Assembly (NCBI RefSeq): GCF_036250755.1
Contig: NZ_CP109584.1
Coordinates: 26,297-90,296 of the forward strand
Reading direction: 5' to 3'
DNA length: 64,000 nt
Origin: Streptomyces uncialis
GTDB lineage: Bacteria > Actinomycetota > Actinomycetes > Streptomycetales > Streptomycetaceae
Part shown: piece after piece, positions 43,231 to 51,641 of the stretch
Layout of the letters: each line of letters opens with the position of its first letter
Numbering within the stretch: position 1 is the stretch's first letter
Notes under the pieces: generated by a model
Told to the model about the DNA's origin: nothing
The model's input: only the letters and a program-made list of their open reading frames with translations
The model's database searches: none
Translations under genes and position numbers: made by a program

Positions 43231-44850
43231 TCAGTGGGGTGGTTCGAGGAGGTCGACGGTGGCCAGGCCGGTTTCGCCGTCGACGAGTTGCATGGCGACT
43301 TCGGCGCGGGCGGCGAGGTCGAGGGGGTCGAGGTTCTCGGTGTAGAAGGCGTGGACGATGCGGTCGAGGCCTGCGCCGAGGAGGGGTGCGGCGGTGCGGA
43401 GGGAGGCGTCGAGGGCGATGCCCTGGGTGGCTCCGCCGTGGAGGATGATGTTGCGGGTGCGGTAGAGGCGCCGCATGGCGATGCGGAAGGCCCTGTTGAC
43501 CTCGGCGAGTTGTTTGCGGGGTTCGTTGACGAGGGCGGTCATCCGCTGGGCCGCGGCGGTGTCGGTGTACTTGAGTGCGAGGGCTTGGGGGCCGTGGTCG
43601 CGGAGGGCGGCGGCGGTCAGGCGGGCGCGTTCCCGGTTGTTCGTGCAGGCGGCGATGGCTTCGGAGAGGGCGTCCGGCCGGGCGGGGGAGTGGCGGTGGG
43701 CGAGGCTGGTGAGCTCGGCGCGGGGCCAGGAGCAGGCGATGATGGCTGCCATCCGGTCGGCTGCGACGGCTTTTCCGGACCGTTCGCCGTCGCCCCTGGG
43801 GTCGTCGGGGTGGACGAGGAGGGATTCCACGGCTGCCCAGCCGCCGGCCACGGCGGGTGCGAGGGCGCCCCGGTTGCTGACGGCGGCGAGTTCGAGGGCG
43901 TCGTCGACGCGTCCGCGGACGTCGACTTTGTAGAGGTGGCCCTCGTAGACGAGGGAGAGGACGTCGACGCCGCGTGCCGGGGGTTCGAGGGGGACGGGGG
44001 TGTCGTGTCCGGCGACCCAGATCTGCGGCAGGGGGACGATGCCGCCGCGCCGGTTGCGCAGGAACTCCGACCGGGCGGTCATGCGGTCGAGGAGCTGGCG
44101 GGCCTGGTCGGCGGCGCTGAGCGGGTCGAGGGCCTGGAGCCGGTAGACGAACCCGCCGCCGGTGCGGAAGCCCGCGGTGTCGTGGCCGTGTTCCCGGAGC
44201 CAGGCACCTACCTGGCCTTTGGCGAGCCAGTTCGGCAGGGGCTCGGCGAGTTCGCGGTGGGGGACCTTGTCGAGGGCCACCAGGACGTCGAAGGTCTGCG
44301 GGCGGGCGCGGGCGAGTTCGGCGGCGCTTTCGGCGATGTCGGTGGTCGTGGCCTGGGAGGTCTTGAGTTCGCGGGCCCAGCCGCGGAGGTGGAGGGGGCT
44401 GTAGCCGAGGTCGAGGAGGTGGGCGGCCACGGTGCGGGAGAACCGTTCGGGCTTGGCCCTCTTGGTTTCCTCGACGGTGATCGCTGCGGCCCACCGGTCC
44501 AGATAGCCGGGCCGCAGGTGTCCGATGATCTGCTTGAGGCGGCGCCGCTCGGGGCTGGGGTCGGGGAGGGGCTTGCTGAGGAGCGTGGTGATCTCTTTGC
44601 GGAGGTCCTTGTCGCCGAGGCCGGCGTCCCGGCCGAGGAGGGCCCTGAGTTCGTTGCGCTGCCAGTCGCACGCGGACGGCGACAGTACGCTGTGGGCCTG
44701 CCAGTGCCCGGCCTCCCACAGTTCCTCCAGGGCGAGGACGGAGCCTATGTCCCACAGGCGGCGCGGCCAGGGCGTGCGCTCGTCGGCGAAGAAGTCGGAC
44801 ATGCGCAGGAGGACGTGGCGGGCGTACGGGTCCTGGGCCGTGGAGATCAT
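43231..44850 (-). CDS. HEPN-like protein, possible RNase effector
   Basis: 539 residues. Mostly helical, without a recognised N-terminal domain. Near the C-terminus, TRNIILHGG contains RNIILH (residues 466-471), the R-N-x3-H form of the HEPN RNase motif, in a helix pair typical of Apea-like HEPN proteins. TAGGGT at 44862-44857 sits 6 bases before the ATG, so the mRNA may be leaderless. Such proteins often act in phage defence by cutting RNA. Inference rests on one motif and helical context. Confidence 0.5.
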   Translation of the reverse strand: MISTAQDPYARHVLLRMSDFFADERTPWPRRLWDIGSVLALEELWEAGHWQAHSVLSPSACDWQRNELRALLGRDAGLGDKDLRKEITTLLSKPLPDPSPERRRLKQIIGHLRPGYLDRWAAAITVEETKRAKPERFSRTVAAHLLDLGYSPLHLRGWARELKTSQATTTDIAESAAELARARPQTFDVLVALDKVPHRELAEPLPNWLAKGQVGAWLREHGHDTAGFRTGGGFVYRLQALDPLSAADQARQLLDRMTARSEFLRNRRGGIVPLPQIWVAGHDTPVPLEPPARGVDVLSLVYEGHLYKVDVRGRVDDALELAAVSNRGALAPAVAGGWAAVESLLVHPDDPRGDGERSGKAVAADRMAAIIACSWPRAELTSLAHRHSPARPDALSEAIAACTNNRERARLTAAALRDHGPQALALKYTDTAAAQRMTALVNEPRKQLAEVNRAFRIAMRRLYRTRNIILHGGATQGIALDASLRTAAPLLGAGLDRIVHAFYTENLDPLDLAARAEVAMQLVDGETGLATVDLLEPPH

Positions 44851-44896
44851 CCAGGAACCCTATCGAAACCCCGTGCTACAGTGTTTGCAGACTTGA

Positions 44897-44981
44897 AGGG
44901 GCACTCGCCACGTTAGTGGCCACTGCCCCTCTTTTCTTTGGTCCGCACTGCCTGACACGGCAGTGCGGACCTCTTGTTTTT
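44897..44981 (+). terminator. two tandem hairpins with U-tracts, possible small RNA
   Basis: Hairpin 1 (44897-44930): AGGGGCA...GCCAC-GTTA-GTGGC...TGCCCCT, then CTTTTCTTT. Hairpin 2 (44940-44971): perfect 13-bp arms GGTCCGCACTGCC / GGCAGTGCGGACC, then TCTTGTTTTT. Both point rightward, although both flanking genes are leftward. Confidence 0.7.
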
Positions 44982-45084
44982 GCGGGTCTCCCGGCCGGCC
45001 CGGCGCTCCCTTGTCCCTGTCCCGTGTACGGGTGTGGCCGCGGGGCCCCGTGCGCGGGGTCCCGCGGCCACACCCGTCGGCGGT

Positions 45085-46197
45085 TCAACTGGCCGGTGCG
45101 GTCCCCGGTGCCGGTGCCGGTGCGGTCCCCGGGGCGGGGGCGGGGGCGGTGAGGGCGCGGTGGTGGCGGCGGGCGACGGAGCGGGGGCCGATCAGGAGGC
45201 TGTCGGGGGTGAAGTGGGGCGGGGTGAGGTGGCGTTCGAGGGCGGGGAGGTAGTTCCAGCGGACGGCGGGGTGGGCGGAGTGGGCGTAGTGGTGGAGGTC
45301 GCCGTACGGGAGCCAGGTGGCGGCGGCGAAGGCGGCGGGTGCCGGGCTGCGGGGGTAGAGGCGCAGGCAGCGTCCGGCCTCGATCTGGGCGGGGGTGCCG
45401 GTGCGGTGCTCGGGGTCGAACCAGGTGTGCTCGCCCAGGAGGCTGAGCCAGGCGAGCTGGGGGTGGATCAGCAGCCGGGGGAGGAGGACGCCGCAGATCA
45501 CGGCGGTCCAGCCGCCCGCCGCGTACGCGGCGGCGGGCAGGGCGAGGGCGGCGGCCGCGCGGCCCGGGGAGCGGCCGATGCCGCTGGTGACCGAGGCGAG
45601 GGTGGCGCGGATGCCGTGGGGGGTGAGCGGGTGGACGAGCGCGGCGGCGAACCGGAGGCCGGTGGCGCCGGGGCGCAGTCCGGCCCGGTGGAGTTCGGCG
45701 AGGTTGGGGTCGGCGCCGGGCAGGGTGGCGTTGGGGTGGTGGTCGCGGACGTGCCGCCGGCGGCGTTCGGGGACGGGGCCGAGGGCGAGCGGGTGGTGGG
45801 CGAAGACCTCGGCGAGCAGCAGGTTGGCGCGGCGGGTGCGGGCGAGGACGCCGTGGACGGCGAAGTGGCTGATCTCCTGGAGGTGGCGGAAGTGGACGGC
45901 GACGCCGAGGGCGGCCGCGGTGGCGGCGAGGGGGCCGTGGGCGGCGAGGAGCCACCAGCCGGTGATCTGCACCCACTGCCCGGCCAGCAGCAGGAGCGGG
46001 GTGAGGTTGTTGGCGCGGGCGCGCTGGAGGGCTATGAGGTCGGCGGCGGGCGCGGCGTGCGGGCGGCGGCGGGCGAAGTGGGCGCGGTCGGCCTGGCGGA
46101 GTAAGACGCCGGCGGTGAGGAGGAGGGCAGCGAGCAGCATGAGCGGTCCCGGAGCGGCGAAGGGCGGGGGCGGGAATCCCGCCCCCATGATCGTCAC
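45085..46197 (-). CDS. fatty acid desaturase-like membrane protein
   Basis: 370 residues. Three histidine groups of the desaturase/hydroxylase superfamily: HFRHLQEISHFAVHG, HVRDHH, and DLHHYAHSAH, plus hydrophobic helices between them. It would use diiron to introduce a double bond or hydroxyl into a lipid chain. C-terminus is a repeated APAPGTAP tail. GTG start lies 8 bases from the -10-like TAGATG, so the transcript is probably leaderless and the operator at 46205 overlaps the promoter. Confidence 0.75.
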   Translation of the reverse strand: MTIMGAGFPPPPFAAPGPLMLLAALLLTAGVLLRQADRAHFARRRPHAAPAADLIALQRARANNLTPLLLLAGQWVQITGWWLLAAHGPLAATAAALGVAVHFRHLQEISHFAVHGVLARTRRANLLLAEVFAHHPLALGPVPERRRRHVRDHHPNATLPGADPNLAELHRAGLRPGATGLRFAAALVHPLTPHGIRATLASVTSGIGRSPGRAAAALALPAAAYAAGGWTAVICGVLLPRLLIHPQLAWLSLLGEHTWFDPEHRTGTPAQIEAGRCLRLYPRSPAPAAFAAATWLPYGDLHHYAHSAHPAVRWNYLPALERHLTPPHFTPDSLLIGPRSVARRHHRALTAPAPAPGTAPAPAPGTAPAS

Positions 46198-46204
46198 TCA
46201 AGGT

Positions 46205-46224
46205 ACATCTAGTGGACTAGATGT
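46205..46224 (-). promoter_or_regulatory. CTAGT-GG-ACTAG operator before the desaturase
   Basis: ACATCTAGT-GG-ACTAGATGT: perfect 9-bp arms around a 2-base centre. It contains the -10-like hexamer (TAGATG on the minus strand) of the desaturase gene. The same core occurs before the GntR gene at 51319. Confidence 0.8.
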
Positions 46225-46348
46225 GTTCGGGGTTCGGCCGGTCCGGGTACCGGCTGTCCGGGGCGGCACGGGCTGCCTCCATGCTCTGCGGGACCGTCCC
46301 CGCCGCCGTCGTCGTCTGACGGATGTCCGGCTCGCGGTCCCCGCGGGT

Positions 46349-47401
46349 TCAGTTCCAGTTCACGGCGAGCCCGGGCGGGGCCGGAGCCGCTGTGGCCTGG
46401 TTGGGGCGCCACCGGGTGGTGAAGGGGAAGACGTTGTCCACCCACAGCACTCCGGCCAGGTCCGGGGGCATCGACCACCGTGGCGGCGCACCGGGCTGGA
46501 AGGACACGGGCTCGTGGATGAAGGAGTCGCCGAAGTTGAACTGCACCGTCATCGTGGGGGTGCCGGTGAGCAGGTCGTCGAGCTGCCGGACTGTGAGGCC
46601 GGTGAACTTGTGAGCGCCGGCGGCCACGATCAGCGGCAGGCCCGATTCCCTGGCGAGCGCGCGGTACTTGCTGACCTTCCTGTCGATTCCGGCGGCGAGC
46701 GGCCGGGCGGACACGATGCCCGCGATGTTGGACGGCGGGACCAGGATGGTGCGCATCCCCGGGGGCTGCATCGTCTGGCCGTTGCCCCGGCCGGCCTGAA
46801 CCAGGAAGGTGTAACCCTGGCTCCGGTGGACGGTCTGGTGCGGTGGGGAGAGCAGGGCGCGGCGCAGGTCCTGGGTGATCTTCTTCGCGGTGCGTGCATC
46901 GGGGGCAGGCAGCGGACGGCTGCTGTCGCCGGCCACCGTGAGCACCACGGGCACGGGTATCTGCTTGAGGCGTTCGACCAGGTTGTGCCACGCCTTCATC
47001 TTTCCGAAGGTGTCCTTCGGCGGACTGTGGGTGAGGACCTCGACCAGGGCTATGGGTGTGCCGTGTTCGTCGGTCACGGTCCAGTCCGGGGTCTGTCCTG
47101 CCCAGGCCCGCTCGAACTGCACCTCGGAGCCGGCGGCACGCAGCGCGGCCCCGGCGGCGAGTTCGATGAGGTAGGGCCAGAAGTTTTGGTCCTGCCACAG
47201 GTTCGCCGCGAAGGTGTCGGCGGTCTTGTCCGGCAGGAGTGCGAGCTGCTCGTCCAGCCAGATCCGCCAGGGCTCGTACTCCTCCTCCACCGCGAGGTCG
47301 TAGGTCAGCTGCCTGCCCTCGGGCAGGCGGGGCCCGAAACGGCGGCGCTGCTCTTCCACGAACCCGGGCCCGAAACGGCGGGCGGGGTGTTCTCTCTCCA
47401 T
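46349..47401 (-). CDS. PD-(D/E)xK-like nuclease-family protein
   Basis: 350 residues. A helical start, then E80 (LIELAAGAAL), PDW at 105-107 and VEV at 120-122, the E...PD...ExV spacing of a restriction-like nuclease core, although the usual Lys after E is not present (EVL). The second half is a separate domain with no family match. It lies among HEPN-like and repeat proteins, suggesting a defence role. Catalytic competence uncertain. Confidence 0.5.
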   Translation of the reverse strand: MEREHPARRFGPGFVEEQRRRFGPRLPEGRQLTYDLAVEEEYEPWRIWLDEQLALLPDKTADTFAANLWQDQNFWPYLIELAAGAALRAAGSEVQFERAWAGQTPDWTVTDEHGTPIALVEVLTHSPPKDTFGKMKAWHNLVERLKQIPVPVVLTVAGDSSRPLPAPDARTAKKITQDLRRALLSPPHQTVHRSQGYTFLVQAGRGNGQTMQPPGMRTILVPPSNIAGIVSARPLAAGIDRKVSKYRALARESGLPLIVAAGAHKFTGLTVRQLDDLLTGTPTMTVQFNFGDSFIHEPVSFQPGAPPRWSMPPDLAGVLWVDNVFPFTTRWRPNQATAAPAPPGLAVNWN

Positions 47402-47404
47402 GAG

Positions 47405-47638
47405 CGAGTATTCTGCGCTCCATCGCTCCGGTACCCGACCGCCTGGGGCGCGGCCAAGTGCCTGTGGCTCGACGGCCGCTTCCGTCTCGCGGTCCAGTCG
47501 GCGGCCGGGGCCCTCACCGCCCAGCTCCGGATCCGGACGGCAGTGACCGAGCTGGACGCCACATACCTCTTCTCCGAGCTAGGCCCGGCAAAGCACCCGC
47601 TGCGTGTCAGAAGCCGGGTCTATGGTGACTTGAAGTAG
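47405..47638 (+). pseudogene. 3' remnant of a TIGR02391 (Ymh-like) gene
   Basis: The open frame lacks a start and begins at the 5' end of the divergent nuclease-like gene. AAKCLWLDGRFRLAVQSAAG followed by LTAQLRIRT and later LFSELGPAKHPLRVRSR resembles the C-terminal half of TIGR02391 proteins. The N-terminal half is missing, consistent with replacement by the neighbouring insertion. Confidence 0.6.
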
Positions 47639-47655
47639 CGCGTCAGGGAGGTCTG

Positions 47656-49344
47656 GTGGCAGAGGAATCGGACGGCCAGGAGCACCGCGAAGCGGAGCCC
47701 TCTGAGGAAGAGGCAGTGAAGCTCCGCGTCGTTGCTCGAAGGGCGGTCACCGAGCGGAACCGAACGCTTAGCGACTTCCGTAAGCAGATAGCCGCAGCTC
47801 AGGGCTCGTCGATCGCCAAGGCCCTCGGCTCTCAGGCCGACATCCTCAAGGGCATGGGCCTGCGCAACTTCGAAGCCGAGGCCTTCGCCTCAAACGCCGC
47901 CAAGAGCATCGCCGGCACCCGCCTCGACAGCCTCCGTAAGCAGATAGCCGCAGCTCAGGGCTCGTCGATCGCCAAGGCCCTCGGCTCTCAGGCCGACATC
48001 CTCAAGGGCATGGGCCTGCGCAACTTCGAAGCCGAGGCCTTCGCCTCAAACGCCGCCAAGAGCATCGCCGGCACCCGCCTCGACAGCCTCCGTAAGCAGA
48101 TAGCCGCAGCTCAGGGCTCGTCGATCGCCAAGGCCCTTGGCCCTCAGGCCGACATCCTCAAGGGCATGGGCCTGCAGATGGAGTCCGCGCAAGCGAGTGT
48201 TCTTGAGGAATTGACCATCCGCGCATCGCGGTCAGCGAAGTCGACCTCTCTCGCCAGTGCTGCGGCAGAGGCGTCTATGAAGTACAGCCGGTGGAATTCT
48301 TTCGCCGGGACCGCCTTGGAGTCCCTTGGCTCGCAGATCGCCAAGTCGAACCCCGCTGTTCGGGCCGCGGCGGAGGCTGCAACGGTCACGAACCTGCGCG
48401 GGCTGGATCGATGTACTCCCGCAACTGCCCGGCTGGCGCAGTTCGCAGCGACGTCGGATCTCGCCGAGCGGGCGCTGGGAGCGGGCGCTCTGACGACTTG
48501 GCGGGCTTCGCTCGAGGTAGACCGCCGTATCGCAGTGTCCCGCGGGGCATTTCCGCTGGCCGGGTTCGAAGGTCTGGCCCGGGTTGCCAAGCGCCAGGTT
48601 GACCTCACTTCGTGGGTCGTTCGTCAGGAGTCGGGCCACAGACTCTTGAGCGACCTCAGTGGCCGGCCTGTACTCGAATGGCGAAACCGTCTTGCTGAGA
48701 CACTGCCTGCCGAGGAAGTGTCCGCTGCCGAAGCGGCTCTTGCCGCCGGGCAGGCCACTCTCGGCCTGGTTGGGGGTGACCTCCTCACCTCCGTGGCACC
48801 GGATGACGGGCTAGCTGAGGAGGTGACGGAGCGCGTCGAGGAGGAGATCCTCGATCCATGGGAGAGGGCTCGTCTTGATGTATTCCGGCACCTGTATGAA
48901 GCTCTGAGAGCCCTTGACCCGACGGTGCCCGAACTTCTGCAGGGCGCCTGGGACGACGTCCACCGAGCAGGCCCCGCAGCTGCGGCGAAGGCCGCCAACT
49001 GCGTCATCGAGGTGGTCGATCGCACGTTCCGGGCAGCTGCTCCAGACGAGAGTGTCCGGGCATGGCACCGGGCAGAGAATCGTCCGAAAGCCGAGTGGGA
49101 AGGCCAGACCCGACCGCCGCATGCTCTGCGGGCCAAGTATCTGGCCCGGAATTTTGGTGATGACCGGGTTCTTGTGGAAGCTCAAGCCGAAGCCTTTGCC
49201 GCCATCTCCCGGCGGATCCGCGGTCCGGTCCAGAAGATCAAGCATGCTTCGCGGGGTGACATCGCCAAGGTGAAGACGCTTCTGCTATCGGCCGAGTACC
49301 TGCTCGTTGCGCTCTTTCTGGGACGCGATGACCAGGCGCAATGA
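47656..49344 (+). CDS. protein with 52-residue tandem repeats and a defence-like C-terminal domain
   Basis: 562 residues from GTG with GGGAGG upstream. Residues ~42-175 are two full and one partial copy of a 52-residue unit (KQIAAAQGSSIAKALGSQAD, ILKGMGLRNFEAEAFASNAA). The C-terminal ~150 residues (FRHLYEALRALDPTVPELLQ, NCVIEVVDRTFRAAAPDESV) resemble the helical family called pPIWI-associating nuclease, a weak match from memory. No enzyme motif is certain. Neighbours suggest anti-phage function. Confidence 0.55.
   Translation: MAEESDGQEHREAEPSEEEAVKLRVVARRAVTERNRTLSDFRKQIAAAQGSSIAKALGSQADILKGMGLRNFEAEAFASNAAKSIAGTRLDSLRKQIAAAQGSSIAKALGSQADILKGMGLRNFEAEAFASNAAKSIAGTRLDSLRKQIAAAQGSSIAKALGPQADILKGMGLQMESAQASVLEELTIRASRSAKSTSLASAAAEASMKYSRWNSFAGTALESLGSQIAKSNPAVRAAAEAATVTNLRGLDRCTPATARLAQFAATSDLAERALGAGALTTWRASLEVDRRIAVSRGAFPLAGFEGLARVAKRQVDLTSWVVRQESGHRLLSDLSGRPVLEWRNRLAETLPAEEVSAAEAALAAGQATLGLVGGDLLTSVAPDDGLAEEVTERVEEEILDPWERARLDVFRHLYEALRALDPTVPELLQGAWDDVHRAGPAAAAKAANCVIEVVDRTFRAAAPDESVRAWHRAENRPKAEWEGQTRPPHALRAKYLARNFGDDRVLVEAQAEAFAAISRRIRGPVQKIKHASRGDIAKVKTLLLSAEYLLVALFLGRDDQAQ
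47779..48177 (+). repeat. 156-bp tandem repeats
   Basis: Near-identical copies start at 47779, 47935 and 48091 (period exactly 156 bp, 52 codons). The third copy diverges after about 87 bases. The DNA identity points to recent duplication. Confidence 0.9.
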
Positions 49345-49470
49345 TGTCACCGGGGATTGGTTCAAGCGGGCGCCGGAACGACCCCCGCCGCGAGGCACCA
49401 GGGCCGGGCGGGTGCGGCCGCCTCCCGAACGGCCTGCTCCGCGTCCGGCCCTGCCGGGCCGCTCGGGTTC

Positions 49471-50376
49471 CTACAGGCCGTCGACCGTGCCGGTGGCGCG
49501 CGTTGCGTCCCAGTTCCCGGCGTCGAGCATGGGGCGGATCGCGCTCTCGTAGGTCTGGAGGGCGCGGGGTGCGGAGTCGGCGCCCTGGCCCCAGGTCTCC
49601 TCGAAGCGGTCGGCCCAGCGTTCGACGCCCTTGAAGTAGACGGAGCTGCGGCCCTGCTGGTAGTCGGCGTCGCCCTGTTCCTCCTCGACGAGGGCGGCGG
49701 CCGCGGCGAAGACGACGACGTCGACGGCCTGGTCGGCGCGCAGGCGGTCGCGGACGGCGAGGCCGCAGGTGACGCCGAGGTCGCGGTGGCTGCCGACGAG
49801 GTCGAGGAGGGCGCGGGCGAAGTCCTGGGTGAGGAGGTCGGCGCGGCGGACGATGAACAGCCGGCTGATGGTGCCGCCGGTTTCGGTGAAGCGGCGGTTG
49901 GCGGCGAGGTATTCGCGGCGGCGGGTCAGGAGTGCCGGGTCGGTGGTCAGGTCGGCGGCGAGGATCCGCTGGGGCTCGGACTGTGCCTCGGTGACGGTTT
50001 TGACCAGCAGGGCGGACAGTCGTGGCACCTCGCCGGCGTAGACGCGCAGGTGTCCGTCGGCGATCTCGCTGTAGTCGGAGATGAGCTCGCGTTCCAGGCG
50101 GGAGCGGACCAGGTCGTAGTACGCGGAGTCGTCCATGGCCTTGAGGTTATTGGCCCGGCGCAGATGGATGTATGCCTTCCGCATCCACAGATGTCCTGCG
50201 GCCAGCAGGAGGATGAGCACGCCCTGGACGATGAGCAGCGCTTTGAGGTTGACGTGGTCGGCGGCCCAGCCGACCACGGGCACGATGAGTCCGGCGAGAC
50301 CGATCAAGGCGCCGACCGCGGGCGAGCCCAGTGTGTCCAGGATCCCGGCGGCCGGGCTCCGGCGCTGTCCAGGCAT
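49471..50376 (-). CDS. membrane protein with soluble sensor-like domain
   Basis: 301 residues. Two N-terminal membrane helices (VGALIGLAGLIVPVVGWA, ALLIVQGVLILLLAAGHLW), then a soluble alpha/beta domain with REYLAANRRFTETGGTISRL and LGVTCGLAVRDRL. The pattern recalls a phospholipase D-type or nucleotide-sensor fold without the HKD residues. Function unknown; end of the defence-like island. Confidence 0.55.
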   Translation of the reverse strand: MPGQRRSPAAGILDTLGSPAVGALIGLAGLIVPVVGWAADHVNLKALLIVQGVLILLLAAGHLWMRKAYIHLRRANNLKAMDDSAYYDLVRSRLERELISDYSEIADGHLRVYAGEVPRLSALLVKTVTEAQSEPQRILAADLTTDPALLTRRREYLAANRRFTETGGTISRLFIVRRADLLTQDFARALLDLVGSHRDLGVTCGLAVRDRLRADQAVDVVVFAAAAALVEEEQGDADYQQGRSSVYFKGVERWADRFEETWGQGADSAPRALQTYESAIRPMLDAGNWDATRATGTVDGL

Positions 50377-50473
50377 GAAGAACCTCCCCCTCCAGCGGCC
50401 GCTCGGGGCCGCATGGTGTTCATGTGTTCCGTCTGCCCGCCGGCCCCGGTTCCCCGCCCCCGGTGAGCGGGCG

Positions 50474-51244
50474 TCAGGTGCCGTGCGCGGGCAGGGTGAT
50501 GTCGTAGGTGATGTCCCAGCGGTCCGCGGGGACCAGGAGGTCGGCGGTCTCGACCGGGCGGCCGGTGCTGTCGTGGTGGGTGCGTTCGATCAGGGTGGCC
50601 TGGGCTCCGGCGGCGATGCCGAGGAGCTGTGCCTGGTCGCGGCCGACGTGGACCGGGCGGGGCCGCTCCGTCACCCGGGTGACGGTGATGCCGAGCTGTG
50701 CCATGCGGGCGGTGACGCCGTGTCCGGCGTAGGGGCCGCCCTCGGGCAGGACCACGAGGGTGCCGCCGGTGACGGTCATCGGCTCCCAGCTGGTGCACAG
50801 CATCACCGGCAGGCGGTCGGTGAGGAACTCGTACGCGGTGCGGACACACAGTTCGCCGGCCTCCACTCGGAGGCGGGCGGCGATCTGGGGCGGGGCGGGG
50901 ACCTTGGCGGCGCTGTCGGCCTCCCACGTGCCGGTGAAACCGGCCGGAGCCGGCCCGCGTGCGGGTTGTGCCGGTCCGGGCTGCGGGATACGCGGCAGGG
51001 TGCGGCGTTCGAACGGGGTGCGGACGTAGGTGCCCGCCCCGGGCCGGCCTTCCAGGACGCCCCGGGAGATGAGGAGTTCCTGCGCGCGGCGGATCACGTT
51101 CTCCCCGACGGCGAGCTGGCGGCCCAGCTCGGTACGGGAGGGGAGACGGTCTCCGGGGGCCCAGGTCCCGCCGGTGATGCGCTCCTGGATCACGGCTGCC
51201 GCCCGCAGGTAGGGAGCAGCTGTGTCCGAGCTGCCGTCAGCCAT
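50474..51244 (-). CDS. GntR family regulator with UTRA-like effector domain
   Basis: 256 residues. Winged helix at ~10-75 (GDRLPSRTELGRQLAVGENV, LISRGVLEGRPGAGTYVR), then a UTRA-type ligand domain (TAYEFLTDRLPVMLCTSWEP, TLIERTHHDSTGRPVETADL). GAGGAG lies 4 bases before the ATG. Divergent to the dapF operon; an operator with CTAGTCCACTAG overlaps its predicted -10. Confidence 0.85.
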   Translation of the reverse strand: MADGSSDTAAPYLRAAAVIQERITGGTWAPGDRLPSRTELGRQLAVGENVIRRAQELLISRGVLEGRPGAGTYVRTPFERRTLPRIPQPGPAQPARGPAPAGFTGTWEADSAAKVPAPPQIAARLRVEAGELCVRTAYEFLTDRLPVMLCTSWEPMTVTGGTLVVLPEGGPYAGHGVTARMAQLGITVTRVTERPRPVHVGRDQAQLLGIAAGAQATLIERTHHDSTGRPVETADLLVPADRWDITYDITLPAHGT

Positions 51245-51310
51245 GCCACTCCTCAACGGTGTTGCTGACCCGGTGTCGCCCGGGCGGGCGGCCGCCCGGC
51301 CGGGTACGGG

Positions 51311-51345
51311 TTGACAATCTAGTCCACTAGCTGGAAGCTAGTTAA
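51311..51345. promoter_or_regulatory. operator and divergent promoters of the GntR gene
   Basis: CTAGTCCACTAG (51319-51330) followed by TGGAAGCTAGTTAA. On the minus strand TTAACT (51345-51340) and TAGATT (51321-51316) with an 18-base spacer look like the GntR promoter. TTGACA at 51311 faces the dapF operon. Confidence 0.7.
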
Positions 51346-51389
51346 CTTGATTCACTTTACGTAATCGACGTTGAGCGGATGCGAGTCCT

Positions 51390-51641
51390 GTGAGCTACGA
51401 CCGCCAGACCGCCGAGATCTGCTCAGCGGTCGCGCAGCTCGCCGCCCTCACCGGACACGAACCCCGTGTCATCACCGAACCCGGGGCCGTCCGCGTCGAG
51501 AGCGACCTCACCGACGCCCTGGTCCCCCGCTGGCTGCACCTGCTCGCGGTCCTGGACTTAGGCGCGACCTACGGCCTGCGGAGCGCCGGCGGCCACCAGG
51601 TCGCCTGGCTCCGCTTCGAGTTACGGAAGAGCCGCCCATGA
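51390..51641 (+). CDS. small hypothetical protein before dapF
   Basis: 83 residues from GTG. A mixed alpha/beta small domain (EICSAVAQLAALTGHEPRVI, WLHLLAVLDLGATYGL). Stop overlaps the dapF ATG (ATGA), so it is part of the same operon. Unknown function. Confidence 0.6.
   Translation: MSYDRQTAEICSAVAQLAALTGHEPRVITEPGAVRVESDLTDALVPRWLHLLAVLDLGATYGLRSAGGHQVAWLRFELRKSRP

Noticed and set aside
49357..50466. Plus-strand frame opposite the membrane sensor-like gene
   Set aside because: Gly/Ala/Val-rich shadow of the minus-strand gene, without a ribosome-binding site or motif.
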